DNA of 64,000 nt from Aquatica leii (taxonomy: Eukaryota; Arthropoda; Insecta; Coleoptera; Lampyridae), in NCBI GenBank assembly GCA_035610365.1, contig CM069436.1, positions 41,299,117 through 41,363,116 on the forward strand. Reading direction: 5' to 3'. Position numbers and translations under genes: made by a program. Shown piece by piece: positions 34,162 to 46,430 of the stretch. The stretch's first letter is position 1. Each line of letters opens with the position of its first letter. The notes under the pieces were generated by a model. The model saw only the letters and a list, made by a program, of their open reading frames with translations. It did not search any database and was not told where the DNA came from.

Positions 34162-35320
34162 TTATAAATTTAATTTTTGTGGAGCCCTAATCTGCCTTTT
34201 TGGTTTATCTCTAACGCTGGTCAGATGAGAACTCGTACAAGTTTCATTTTCTTTGTTAATACAAGGTAAAGTATTTGAAACAACTTCATTTTCTACAATA
34301 TTCTCATTTATTGCAGTAGTATTTAAACGTTCTGTCTCTTGATCACTTTCCGTAATATCAGCTTTATTTTTCTCTACTACCTTCACTTCTACCTGTGCGT
34401 CACTTCTTACTGGTACCTTAGGAACTAAATTTCTTTCCAACAACAAATCATATTTTTCATAAAATTTACCTATTTTAATAATCTGATCTAAATGTCTCTT
34501 AATTATTCTCTCCTCGCCTTCTGCTTTACACAAGAAATGTCTTGGTTCTAACTTTTTTATTATTAATGCTTTTACCCAAGATGTTTTTGATAGGTTTCGG
34601 TAATCTCTTATATAAACTATTTCATTTACTTAAAAATCAATCTCTCTGTTGCCCTTAAAATATTTAATTTGCCTCTTCCTATGTTTTTCAGCCGCCTGAA
34701 CTGTCATAACATCTAATCTAGTCTTAACGTGTCTATTTAAAAATAAGGTAGATGGTTTCTCTTCCGTAACACAATGTGGTGTGTTTCGATATGAAAACAA
34801 ATCTTTACTTATAATTGTTGAAATATTTTCGTTAGTGTTGCCACTACATAAGTATTTAGAAATTGCGCCTTTAAAAGATTTGACCGCATTTTCCGCTGCG
34901 CCATTTGTTGCAGGGTTAAAAGGAGCAGAAGTAATGTGTTTAATGCCATTATTTTTGCAAAACAATTGAAATTCTTTAGATGTGAATTGTGTACCATTAT
35001 TAGTCACAATAACACTTGGTAAACCGAATCGAGCAAAACACTCTCTAAGTATTGTAATTGTAGTTAATGAATCAACTTTATTTATTTCCCAAATCTCAGG
35101 CTATCGTGAATAAGAATCTATTAATATCAAAAACATCTTACTTCGAAAAGGTCCTGCAAAATCCAAATGTATCCGCTCAAAAAGACTTTTTGCTGCAGGA
35201 AACTTAATGAGTTTTGCCGCATTTGTCACTTTTGTATTTTGCATGCAACCATCACATGATTTAACATATTGTTCAATATCGTGATCTAATTTTGGCCACC
35301 ATGAATTTCTTCTAACAGCT
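34162..35320 (-). pseudogene. Integrase of nested gypsy element, with C-terminal tail
   Basis: The integrase zinc region with C-x2-C is near 35300-35230 and the core follows. The second catalytic Asp region is MTNNGTQFTSKEF, with D replaced by N (in TNNGTQF) at about 34998. The glutamate lies in NGAAENAVKSF near 34895. The tail (34533-34162) is charged and ends KPKRQIRAPQKLNL, like the tails of K02A2.6-type gypsy proteins. Stops between pieces make it non-functional. Confidence 0.8.
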
Positions 35321-35423
35321 GTTTATGAAATTTATTTGGCACTAATATTCTATATCCCCACATCAATAATCCATTATCGATGTCAATTTCTGTTGACCGT
35401 TTTTGAAAATGTACCAATTCGCC

Positions 35424-36300
35424 TTAGACTTCATTTGGCCATCCATTGCGAACATACAAAAATTCCTTAGACAATTCTTTGTCCTTTTTAATCTCATCCC
35501 TCATGTCATTGCCCTTAACTGGTATATTATCCTCCACTAAAAAAATTGAAATAATCATTTTGTGACTCAAAGTCAAATTTTTCCGTAGAATTAATCGGCA
35601 ATCGAGATAACCCGTCTGCCGCACCGTTTTCTTTCCCTTTTATATATTCAAATGTATAGTCAAAACCACTGAGAAAAAGAGCCCACCGCTGCAACCTACC
35701 AGCCGCCATTTGTGGAATTCCCTTCTTTTTGCCAAAAACCGCCAACAAAGGTTTATGGTCTGAACATAAAATGAATTTGTTTCCTAGCAAGTATTGGTTA
35801 AATTTATTAACCCCCAATATATTCCTAACGCTTCTTTGTGTATTACAGAATAATTCTGTTCAGCGTTTGTTAACACTCTCGAAGCAAAACTTATTGGTTT
35901 TTCACTGCAATCTTCAAAAACATGTAGTAGTACTGCCCCTAGGCCAACATTTGAAGCGTCACAAATTAACTTTAGCTTTAAATCAGGATTAAAATGTGCC
36001 AAACCTTTATCAGATACGAACATCGACTTAACAGCTTGAAATGCTTCCTGGCATTTATCACTCCAAATAAACTTTTTGTTATCCTTTAATAAATCATATA
36101 AAGGCTTTAAAACTGTAGACAAATCTGGCAAAAATCGAGCATAATACGTAATCATACCAGTAAAAGCTTTAACTTCAGTTGCATTTGTAGGTTTCGGTAC
36201 CTCCAAAATTGCTTTTATTTTCTGAAAATCTGTATGTAAACCATTTTTGTCAATTAAATGACCCAAATACTTGATCTGCGTTTGAAAAAAATTACACTTA
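35424..36300 (-). pseudogene. RT C-terminus and RNase H of nested gypsy element
   Basis: ORF 36266-35784 carries GMITYYARFLPDLS and KLICDASNVGLGAVLL (RNase H Asp). ORF 35817-35527 carries FILCSDHKPLL, RLQRWALFLSGFDY and GKENGAADGLSRLP. A frameshift near 35800 separates them. The piece at 35624-35424 begins the linker to integrase. Confidence 0.85.
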
Positions 36301-36344
36301 TCTAAATTTAGTTTAAATCCGGCATCTTTTAGTTTAATAAAAAC

Positions 36345-37340
36345 TTATTCTAAACTTTGCAGGTGTTCTGCATCATCTTTCCTAATTACCACAATATCAT
36401 CGAGAAAATTGATAACTCTAGGGATACCTTGTAAATTTTTTTCAACCATCTTTTGAAAAATTCTACACGCGGGTTTTGTACCAAATGGTAACCTATAAAC
36501 TAAATACAACCCTTTATGTGTCGACCAAGTTAAAAGTTTACTAGTTTTACTGTCTACCTGTATTTGATTATAGGCGTTAGCTAAATCTAATTTTGAAAAG
36601 CATTTACCACCTTGCAAGGCAGCAAATAGCTCCTCTATTCTAGGAAGAGGATGCTTGAAATCGCTTATCCCTTTATTTACTGTGACCTTATAGTCAGCAC
36701 ATAACCTAACTTTACCATTCGCTTTCACTATTGGTACTAACGGTGTACCCCATTCCGAATTTTCAGTAGGACTTATTACCCCGTCCTTCTCTAATCTATA
36801 TAATTCCTGATTGATTGAATCTTTAAATGCAAACGGAACAGTTCTAGGCTTATGAAAAATAGGTATTACATTTTCTTCTACAGTTAAATGTATCTTTTCA
36901 TATTTATAGCACCCCAATTTCCCATCAAACAACTCTTTGTATTTGTTTAACATTAAATCTAACTTGTTTGAATGACTTATTTGATTGATTTTGTGTAAAG
37001 CAGAAGCGTTAATTCCTAAACTTAACACATTCATCAGATCTCTACCCAAAAGTGGTTTACAGCCATTCTTAACTATTACTAATCTGCAATCAGCTTTACT
37101 TACATTTCTATAATCAATACTTACATAAATTTCCCCTACCGGATTAATTATTGTTCCATTATACGATCTTAACTGAATATGCGAATCTTTTAATCCCACA
37201 TTCTTAAACTTACTCGTATACAAACTAAACGGCAATACAAAAATTCCAGCACATGAATCAAGTTCCATTATAATTGGGACATTATTAACTTTAACCTCTA
37301 CGTTAAATGGTTTTACAAATGCATTATTTAAATAAAACAT
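36345..37340 (-). pseudogene. Protease and RT of nested gypsy element
   Basis: The protease motif reads MELDSCAGIFVLP near 37270, where gypsy proteases have D-S/T-G; the glycine is displaced by Cys, so the active site is likely damaged. RT blocks: GVISPTENSEWGTPLVPI, VRLCADYK, FSKLDLANAYNQI and catalytic NFLDDIVV near 36400. This is the longest surviving frame (331 codons) and ends just after the catalytic motif. Confidence 0.85.
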
Positions 37341-37394
37341 GTCAACTAAACTTGATTCGTTTTCTGAATTTCCATTTTTTACACTTAATTCTAT

Positions 37395-38195
37395 TTAGTT
37401 ATTCTTGTTTTTAAAACAAACAGTGGCTAAATGATCTTTCTTTTTGCAAATATTACAAGTATAGCTCTTGTACTTACATCTTTCGAAATTATGGTTCGCC
37501 TTATCACAACTTTTGCATTTAGCTTCTTGCTTCTTAACTTCTTTTACCTTCTCGTCTGTTTGTTTAATTGTATGGACACTAACTGTTGACCCAACCTTCA
37601 CTAAAGCAGCTTCTTTATTCAATGCTGTCTCGTAGATATCTTCTAATTTCTTAGTATGATCTGCTTCGCATACTTTATCGAGAATTTGCCCTTTATGCAA
37701 CCCCGACACAAACTTGTCTTTTAAAATATCTTGCAAGTTCCAAATTTACAATTTATGGCTTTATTCTTAATGTTTACATACCACTGCTTAATGGATTCTG
37801 TTTCACCTTGTTTGATTTCATAGAACTCAATTCGTTCTTTGAAAACCGACACCCTTTTTGAAAATTGTTGCTGTAGAATTGCACACAACTCCTCATAGGA
37901 TTTTTCCTTAAGTAAATTTGGATCACACAAATCCCTTAGTATTCTATAAGCGTCGTCTCCAATAATAGTAAGTAAAACAGCTAGGTATCTTTTTATTGTC
38001 TTTGATGTAGTTAGTAATGAAGTACTGTTCTAAACATTCTTCGTAGGTGATCCAGTCATCCCCAATTTTAAATTCTTTTAATGATCCTACTGTGGATCTG
38101 AATCCAACAAATCCACTGGAATCACATGTTGCTACGGTTGTGCCTTGATTTTCATTAGATTCCATAGTTTCACTTAAAACGTGCTTAACCTTCAC
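37395..38195 (-). pseudogene. Gag of nested gypsy element
   Basis: Three overlapping frames (38195-37944, 37930-37721, 37736-37395). They carry a capsid-like IEFYEIKQGETESIKQW and a C-terminal zinc-knuckle pair CKSC...C and CNICKKKDHLATVC (about 37480-37405). Frameshifts near 37940 and 37730 inactivate it. Confidence 0.8.
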
Positions 38196-38233
38196 TTTTT
38201 AAATGCTGAATTATATTCAGAATCTTGTATTTA

Positions 38234-38244
38234 CCTCGTCGCCA
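38234..38244 (-). promoter_or_regulatory. Primer binding site of nested gypsy element
   Basis: TGGCGACGAGG on the minus strand, 3 nt inside the 5' LTR, is the TGGCGAC-type site common in gypsy elements. The tRNA identity is not assigned. Confidence 0.6.
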
Positions 38245-38247
38245 AAT

Positions 38248-38419
38248 TGTAATATATTAAAGGTTGGAATCAGGACCATATAACTGTAATATTATTTTAT
38301 TGTTTTTTTCTATTTTAACGATATATGTGGCACAACGTATTTTACATTTATACACAGCATGTAGCTTGTAGTAGCCATTACATTCTTATTTTTTGTATCA
38401 CAGCGTTGTCACTGTTACA
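38248..38419 (-). repeat. 5' LTR of nested gypsy element
   Basis: 172 bp, TGTAACAGTGACAACG...TATATTACA on the minus strand; a pair with 33958-34129. Confidence 0.9.
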
Positions 38420-38764
38420 CTTTTAATCTTGTGCATAAAGTTTGTAACGTATCGATATGTGGACGAAGCAATAATTATGTTATCCAAGTAAACAAAAACA
38501 CCGGATAGACTTTTTCATACAATAATATCCATCAATCTCTGGAGTGTTTGAGCGCTATTATAAAGGTCAAACGCGAATACTATGAAATGAAATAGTCCTC
38601 GTTTATAATAATAAACGCCGTTTCTTTTCTTAATGACAAATCTAATAGAATTTACCAGAAAGTTTTTTTTTGTAATTTACATTTGATAAATATCGTGCAT
38701 CCCTTAGGTATCTAAAATACTAGAAACAAAAGGCAAAGATTATCAATCTCTTTTAGTTACGGAG
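38420..38764 (-). pseudogene. Old gypsy pol remnant, right part (RT core)
   Basis: Minus-strand RT: QRLMDIIV near 38530, then VYLDNIIIASSTYRYV near 38500-38450, where the catalytic pair is D-N instead of D-D. The thread breaks at the CTTTT duplication and continues at 33957 with the next RT block. This shows one older element split by the later insertion. Confidence 0.8.
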
Positions 38765-38765
38765 T

Positions 38766-38854
38766 TTTTGGTCTTTTTGAACCCGTATCCATTTTGTTGT
38801 AGGAAACATGGAGTCCCTACAACAAAATAGATACGGGTTCACAAAGATCCAAAA
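38766..38854. repeat. Inverted 5' end of the Penelope-like fragment (hairpin)
   Basis: Arms 38766-38803 and 38816-38854 are reverse complements apart from one indel and a few mismatches (GAACCCGTATC / GATACGGGTTC core) around a 12-nt loop. The right arm is coding sequence of the Penelope-like fragment, so the left arm is an inverted copy of its truncated 5' end. Confidence 0.85.
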
Positions 38855-39480
38855 CGCATGGAAAAGAGCAATGAATCCAAAAGTCACAGAAGACTTATCA
38901 CCTCCTACTAGCACCGCTTATTTACCATACTGTATGGGTTCAACAGACAAAATAAGCAGGATACTCTGAACACCTGGTTTACACCTGCTAAAGGTAAACA
39001 AGAGGCTCTAAAATATGCCGGAGGAGACACGTTAAACTAATGTGTTAGCTAGAACTCGTTTTTACTTTCCTAGAAAAATCTGCGAAGCTGTGCAAATAGA
39101 AAAATATTCATGTAATATGAACCGAGAAGACGGTTTATGACTCAGCAAATCTTGGCTACCAGTACTACATCCTCTAATACAAAGATCAACTTTCTTGGTA
39201 AGGACACAAACACTTACTCCGAGTAATAACAAAATCAGTCAAGCGGTAACGGAGAGCTAAGGTCCGTTAATTACGCTAATCGCAAATGATATAAATATCG
39301 TCACTTATACCTTTTCCTTCAGTGACATTTACCACTCTGAAGATGCAAGCTGCAATGTCTTGCGAAACGTTAGTTTGTTTGGGTTCACGAACGACGATAC
39401 GGCAAAGGCCAAGTTCTACTTCTTGTTTTGGTTCTCAAGGAGAGACTGGGACCAAGCCTTAAAAAGTCTGGGTGTTTATC
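38766..39480 (+). pseudogene. Penelope-like retroelement fragment (GIY-YIG side)
   Basis: Plus strand. YGFTKIQNAWKRAMNP (38830-38880), TAYLPYCMGSTDKISRIL (about 38915-38968), FTPAKGKQEALKYAGGDTLN (about 38980-39038), a gap, then KICEAVQIEKYSCNMNREDG (about 39078-39138) and SWLPVL. These match, in order, the region between RT and the GIY-YIG endonuclease and the C-terminal NREDG block of Penelope-like elements. The GIY-YIG catalytic segment between them seems deleted. The typical tail LKMQAAMSCETLV follows near 39345. Multiple stops; RT absent. Confidence 0.7.
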
Positions 39481-42009
39481 TACGACGCGGTCGCTTATAA
39501 TCATAAACAATATAACCGCGAAAGCTTAAGATTTTATACAATTTTATATTTTTAACTTTTATAGCTTTATATTGTAAGCAACTAAATTTGCGTTACTTTA
39601 AGAAGGTTACAGATCTAATGAAATATATGGATTTAATAACAAATTCAAAATCAAATATATAAATCAAAGTAGTGCAGACAATTGATATTAAAGGTTTCAA
39701 CAAGTGGTGGCTCAAACTATACAAAAAAACTCTTTGTCAGTTAAATCATATGGCAAAACTGTTGCTCGTAACTTGAAGCAATCAGTTATGCTACCATTAT
39801 TCTTGAATATCTTAGTTTCGGTAAACTAAAAACATCAAATTTTATAAAGGTTTTGTAACGCATATTTATAAACTTAAATAAACCGAATCACAACCAGATT
39901 TATCAAAAACATTTAATTCTTAATTGCCGCAATATCTAGAAACGAAAGTGTGTAATAAACAGACAAAAGTAAACGAACCTATTTTAGTACATTCCAGAAG
40001 ATAACAGAAACTTACAGTTTTATGAAGACTACTAAACTTGACCGACAACGAATGTTCATGAAAATATTGACATAGATTACGGTTTGAAAAATAAATATGA
40101 ATAAAAATAAAATTTAAAAAAGGAAACTTTTATTTAATACAATTTAACAGACGTTTTTAATTTTTTTATAGATTAATAATTAAACTATAAAATGTTTTTT
40201 GATTCTATTTGTTTTTGTTACTAGTACCTAATCAGTATCGAAAAATTCAAACCTCCGTCAAATTCTATACTCTTCAACCAAAAACTTTATTGTGGACATC
40301 TTCTACTTTGAAAATCTAATCTGTGATTTATGTAAAAAGTTTTCGATTAGTTACCCACATTTGGTTTGTTATCTATGTTTCTTATTACATACATTTAAAA
40401 TTTGCGTCAAAATTGAAAAACTGTTTTTTCAAAATTTTGGCCAGGATCAACTTTGAAAAATCTAACAGTTAAGCTGTTATCTTAATATTCATAACAATAA
40501 CAAACAAACATAAATCGCAATTTTTTTTAAATTTTGCAAAGTATCTTTAGAAAACAAAAAAGTAAACAAAAAAATTGGTTTAAAATTTACTAAAATTAAG
40601 TTGGAATACTTAGGTTTCGTAAATTATCAGTTTAGGTTTTCAGAAATTATTCAATGAACAACAATGATACGATACAGAATCTTATCTGTAATATGAAAAC
40701 AAAATCTCATACATTTGGATTTTACGTCAATAGGGTTTCCATGTGTTCACTTAAATCAAATGTAAACTTTAATTCGTTTCTAAAACTAAATAACTCTACG
40801 TTACCTATCGCATCTATGATTGTATTAATTTATGTAAATACTATAGTATGCTAAACGATTTCTACAAACAATTAGGTAGATAGTACGTAGAAATATATTA
40901 ACGTTGGTATTGCTCTAAGACTTTTTTCTGTTCACGATAGAATTTATTAACGTAATAAAAAATTCATATTTTATCATATTTTGCAAATCTTTTTATATTT
41001 AAATAAAAATTTCATTTTATATAAAAGCGTCATATTTATTTTATGTTATTGTTAAAATTGTCATATTAGTTACAAATTTAAAAAGACTGATATACATTTT
41101 TCAATATCTTAAACCCGAATTCTCAGAACAGATTATTTTTGAATTTTTCAAGACTATTGTTTGGTTCACTTAAATCTACATTTTAAAATATTTTTAACTT
41201 TTAAACGAAAATCTATTTAAGGCCGTCTCGACATCGTTTGCAGCACGTGTGACAAATTTAATTTTTCGTTACTATAAAAGTAGAAAATCTATTTAAACAT
41301 AGAAAAATAATTTTGGAAATTCTATTATTAATTAGATATATAAATCCCTATATAAATAAAATCCACACAAAAATTAGTTATGTTATGTACATAAGTAACC
41401 AATAACTAAAGAGAAAAGAAAAGTGCTTTTCAACAATGTATAACATGTCTGAAAAATGTTTAGTTATAAAAAAATATTAATAAAAACTTAAATTAACCTT
41501 TAATTAGTAGACTATAAAATTAAACACCTATGGCAAATGAAAGTGAAACAGTATCCTAAGTAATCCAAAATGGCCGCCTATAAAAAAACATAAGATAGCG
41601 CTAATAATTTAAAAACAAATAATCGGGGAGTTTTATTTATATCAAATACTTTGTCTTGAAAAAGTGTCTCAACAATGAAAAACTTTAAAGGAGACCAGAT
41701 TAAGCGTTATTTAGTTATCGAGGAATGATGAAATTGGCAAATCTTGATTTTCCAAAATTATTTTAATAATTAAAAAAATTGTGTTTTGTAAAATTAATTC
41801 TAAATTTTAAAATGTTAGGAGAAAAGATCATAATTAATTTTATGCATGCTATGTTGATAGATAATCAAAATAAGGTAATGATTTTACCATGTAGTGTATT
41901 TTAAAGCTAGTTTGTATTTGCGCCTAATTGGGAACAACATGTACAGAAACTGTTCTCTAGCTTTGGTCTATTCTGGTTAGTGGAAAAATTGGTCAGTTTG
42001 GACACTTAC
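39481..42009. other. AT-rich non-coding
   Basis: 2.5 kb with no supported gene. A 66-codon plus ORF at 40654-40854 has no recognisable feature. Confidence 0.5.
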
Positions 42010-42215
42010 ATTTGGTCGAGTTTCTTTACATTTTCATTTCGGGGTTCTGCAATATCACTGCAAAGTATTCCTCTTTGATGGTTTTGAATCCGTTGACCAT
42101 CATTACATCTGCAATCTGGGAGATTTGTGTTTGTGGTGCCCAGTACTTTCTGGTTGTGGGTTGCCTTATTAGTGACATCCACTGCAATATTCCCATAAAC
42201 CGTTTTAGATTATTA
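42010..42215 (-). pseudogene. piggyBac transposase fragment
   Basis: Minus strand reads MGILQWMSLIRQP, TTRKYWAPQTQISQIADVM, then VNGFKTIKEEYFAV. This is the piggyBac N-terminal block (x-G-I-L-x-x-M-S-L-x-R-x-P...Y-W...D-V-M-x-x-N-R-F). A stop ends it after about 60 residues. It is unlike the relic at 22-23.6 kb, which preserves later blocks. Confidence 0.7.
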
Positions 42216-42356
42216 TAGTACCTACTACATTTTAATAGAAATAATACCTTATATTTTATTATAAATTATACATAAACACTATTTATATCACAAGAACAAA
42301 ACTACATACAGAAAATCTTAATAAAAACATGATTAAAAGAGTATTTATTAGTTTAT

Positions 42357-43215
42357 TTAAGTATTTGTACTAGTAGTACTGTAGTAATGGGTGTAATATC
42401 CATTATTGGTTATACATTTCCGTAGACGGTTTAGCATCGAATTGATTAAATTGGCGCATACATTAGCTCGTCGAAATCTTTCCCACACGGTATTAATATG
42501 GCGATGCAAGTTGTTTATATTTTGTATTTCTATGTTATTGTTCAGTTCGTCGTTCCACCCACGCACGATCGCCGCCCAAAAATTCTCTATAGGGTTCAAA
42601 TCTGGTAACTTAAGTGGCCAACGGATTCTTTCCACTTCTGGATGTTGTAAGAACTATTCTTGAACTACCGTTGCTATATGTATAGGAGAATTGTTCTGAA
42701 CAAACCAAATTGGTCATAACGTCTTTCAAAATTGTCAGGTAAGTTTGAGCAGTTAAGCGTTCATCTACACGTGTTAATTATCCTGAGCCAGCATTACTCA
42801 TCCATTCCCAGTACGCAGCCCTAATTCTCCCACTTCTTTTGTTGGGTTGCACATGTTTTGATCCATATCTAGAATTACGTGGCTTCCAAATAACTTTTTT
42901 ACTATCTTGGGAAGTGTAGAAAGTTTTTTCATCTGAAAAAACAACACCTTTCCAATCAAAATTTAAATGTTCTTCTGAAAACTGCAATCTTTGGTAGGCA
43001 TTTTTTTTAGTTATTACAGGTTTCTTTATAAGTTGATAACAGCTTATTCCTTTAGCTTTTAAAGTATACCTTATTGTTTGCAAACTGCATTGTAGCTGTC
43101 GTCTTTTGCGAATGGTGGCGGAAATTGTGAATGGAGTGAAACCAGCATCTATGGGAGGTCTGCAGACGATCATTTTCCGCGCCTTGTTCTTTGCGTTGAA
43201 CCAATAATAGATCAC
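42357..43215 (-). pseudogene. Tc1-like transposase relic
   Basis: ORF 43215-42778: SLQTIRYTLKAKGI, KKPVITKKNAYQRLQFSEEH and the first catalytic Asp in VVFSDEKTF. A stop-bearing stretch at 42777-42640 still reads LTAQTYL-like and QNNSPIHIATVVQE, where the second catalytic Asp is Asn. ORF 42635-42357: RIRWPLKLPDLNPIENFWA with the glutamate. The N-terminal paired-type HTH is missing. Stops plus Asp-to-Asn make it dead. Confidence 0.85.
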
Positions 43216-43479
43216 ACTTTTTTAATAAAATAAATACTAGTTAATTAAAACTGTGCAAAAAAGTTTACATTTACTGAAAGGCACCGATAAAGTAATGTTA
43301 TTAATTTAAGTGAAACAGTTACCTAACATTCTTACTTTTTTAGTTATGCGTTTTTCGGCTAACTTGAGGCAAGTTAGCAGTACACCATTCTAAAAAGTGC
43401 TTTCATGAATTTATTTCCTGTTTAAAATATGTGTAGAATAATAATAAAGCTATACTGAAAGAAAAATTGTACATAAAGT
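43216..43479. other. Non-coding
   Basis: No HTH coding recognised upstream of the Tc1-like relic. Confidence 0.4.
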
Positions 43480-43870
43480 CAATGTATGGTATACATCGAC
43501 CTATAGTACATTAAAACAATGTACGTTTTCATTGAATTTATGTAATTTACATTATAAGTAGATAGTTTCTTTAGGTATTTTACATTGATTAAATGTATCA
43601 AGTTGTATTTTTCTTTCAAAAGAATTTGTTATGAGATCATGCACAGTAAACCTTTAAATGTACCATTAGGTTAATTTATCGTATGATGTACATTAATTTA
43701 ACATTTGAAATACATTAGGTTAATGTAATCGTACGTTGTATGTGTAGAGTTTTTATAGAACCATGTACAGTTTATGATTTCAATGTATTTTTACATTAAA
43801 ACTATCAATGCATACGTTAATTTTAGGTAAGAGATACATTGATTCAATGTAACATACACAGAATCAAGTC
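43480..43870. repeat. Array of TACATT-n-AATGTA palindromes
   Basis: Words such as TACATTGATTAAATGTA, TACATTAATTTAACATTTG, TACATTAGGTTAATGTA and TACATTGATTCAATGTA recur at about 40-80 bp spacing, with GTAC/CGTACG variants. It looks like the body of a palindrome-rich MITE. Termini not determined. Confidence 0.6.
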
Positions 43871-46214
43871 TTATCACTATCACACGTAGCACCAAGCATT
43901 ATCTTACTAATAAATTTGAGTATGTGTGAACCTCACAGTCAGCAATACATTAATTTTATATAGCGTGTCAGATGGTGTCAGTGCATTTAGTACGTATATT
44001 TTTCTTGATGTAATGCCATAGTGCAGTAGAACAGAAGCAAACATATGTTTGATACGCTGTCAACGTTTTAGCACAGTATAATGCTTTCAGATCTAGTAAG
44101 ACCACTTCTTGTTGGCACCTTTGATGTTTGTACCAAAAAATTTTTTTGCACTAGTTACCACGAGTTGATTTGAGCGCTAAATTTAAATTTTAAATATTTT
44201 TAATTTAAATCGTCGATGCCATTCACTTTTTTACGCTCGACGTTATTTCCTATTTAAATCAATGTTATGCTATTTATGTAATAACAACGGAAGACGTTCT
44301 TATCTTAGTACTTCCAAGAATTCTGTTTTGATTTATAGGTAACAAAACTCATATTAGTTTTGATTTCCAGTTCAGTTACATCGAACTAAAGATAATATCT
44401 TTTAAAAAAAATATTAATTTTCTCGCCATTTGTTCTTTTTGTTATAATATAAATAAGATTTCACGAAAGCCGCTTGAAAATAAAACTCTACAGGCACAGA
44501 TAAGTAAATTTAAGTTACGAATACCTTCTGTCTAATACTAGAAGTTCGATATCATCCATAAATTGGGTTAAATTAGCAAAGTTGAAGCATTTTTTCTGTG
44601 TATTACGACAGTGTAATCAAAAAAACAATTGAACATCAAATTTTACCTATATTTATAGAAAACCATTTTTTATAAAAAAATGCAAACTACGAATAAATGT
44701 TATGATAATTTGTTATGGGAATTAAGATTACAATTGTTCAACCACTAATTACGTTCAAATGATGATAATACATATTTCACAAAGAAAATCGGAATTTTGA
44801 CTTTAATTTAATCCGGAAATATTACAAATTTAGGCTAATTAAAACATCAATTTCATATTTGGGCATGCAGTTTAAATTTATTAGAGCTATTAATGAAACT
44901 TTTTTAATTTGTTTTAATTATAAATCAAATTATAAATGACTTATAACTTTTTTAATTAAAAGCTTTAGCATTCATTTAAAACTTGAGCAAATAACATAAA
45001 TACATAAATAAAAAATCCGGCGAAAAAAAATGGTTAGTAACCTCGTAATATCGCTGCAAGTAATATTACAATGCGAATGTGGTCAAATCTAACTAGCCGT
45101 TATAACTTAAGTTTGGTTGCGTATTCTATATAATTACTCTGTTCCTTTTTTAAAATCAGTAGTCTTTACTATCTAACAAATAGTTTTATAAAGCCAACTA
45201 ATACGTTTTTAATCAACTTTAATAATATTTTCAACAATTTGATATTGCAAGTAGTTATAAACTTTGTTTCAGATTTTAATTATTATTCCTAAAAATTCTC
45301 AATTATCAGGTAACCAAAAATATTACTAATGCCAACTTTAAAACCGTTACGCTTTTAATAACCAACGGCTTTCTAAACTATTGAATAAACTTTACTAATT
45401 AATACAACCTTAAAAAAACCGGCTAGAATATTTATTTAATAAATGTTTTAACGCATTAATTTTAACAATTGATAAAATATTAACAAATTTTAAACATGTA
45501 TACGCTCTTGAAACTTTAAACGCTTCTTTTGTAAATGTTGTTAATTATAAATGTTTTTAAATTTTGATTTTATTGTGGTGTTATTTTATAGTTTACTTAT
45601 TTGTTATACTTTTTAATAATTACAAAGATAATCAACGTATTAAAAGTTTAAGTATAAAAATTGATGCAAAATCATAAATTACAGAAAATGCAACAAAACC
45701 TATATGTTAAAGAATTTCAAAAAATGTAATAATTGTTTTTTACAAATAAAAAATTTACTTTTTGCACTGAGTTAGTATTTATTTTTACCTATAGTTATGT
45801 ATTTGTTACTTAATATCGCATTTTTCCACAAAAATAAATAATGATTACGTTTAATTGAAATTGACAGTTTGAAATATTTAAACTTTAACGTACATTGAAC
45901 AGTAACAGGCACTCTTTTTGTTTTAAACTCATACAAAATATTTACTATTTTGATTGACAATGACGGTAAACTTTTCTATTACTTATTTAAATACATTCAA
46001 AAACCTGAACAAGATAAACATAAAAAATAAAAACATTTGTACGTTTTTAGCACATTATGTAAAATTTATTTATCATAAAGTGCATTAGAAAAACGTTTTT
46101 TAAGTATTCTTAACTTCTATACAAGATAATTAATGTCTGTAATTACAGTTTATAGCTCAAACAAAGCAATAACGTTGAAAACAAAAATATGTATATGTAT
46201 ATGTTTACTGTAAA
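43871..46214. other. AT-rich non-coding
   Basis: 2.3 kb without a supported gene. It is very A/T rich, with long stretches of TTTAAATTTTAAA-type words (for example 44165-44210). Confidence 0.5.
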
Positions 46215-46430
46215 TAGCTATAAACGGCGCTAAACACGTTGAAATTAGTTTAACACCCGCGAAATTCCAAATCAGCTTGGAATAATTCGTCGGGATAAAA
46301 CCACAACGTAAAAGGACATTGGGGGTAAAACAATGTCAATGCAATAGTGCAAACGCTACCAGTGTGAACTACTGGACGGCCGTTTCGCCCTTTTGGGGCT
46401 CATCAGCAGTAGGAGCGAATTTCAATACAA
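46215..46430 (-). repeat. CGAAACGGCCGTCC repeat, inverted copy
   Basis: On the minus strand reads TGAGCCCCAAAAGGGCGAAA, CGGCCGTCCAGTAGTTCACA, then GCATTGACATTG and a TTATTCCAAG...TTTCGCGGGTGTTAAA tail. It parallels the two direct copies at 47040 and 47350. Similar GGCGAAACGGCCGTCC sequences occur, from memory, beside insect Penelope-like elements. Confidence 0.6.

Larger units (their letters stand above)
33958..38419 (-). mobile_element. Degraded Ty3/gypsy element nested in the older remnant (4.5 kb)
   Basis: Minus-strand element with 172-bp LTRs at 38248-38419 (5') and 33958-34129 (3'), flanked by 5-bp duplications CTTTT (33953-33957, 38420-38424). I count about 9 differences between the LTRs, roughly 5%, so it is clearly older than the element at 2511. 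Gag, protease, RT, RNase H and integrase are all recognisable but broken by frameshifts and stops. Confidence 0.9.
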
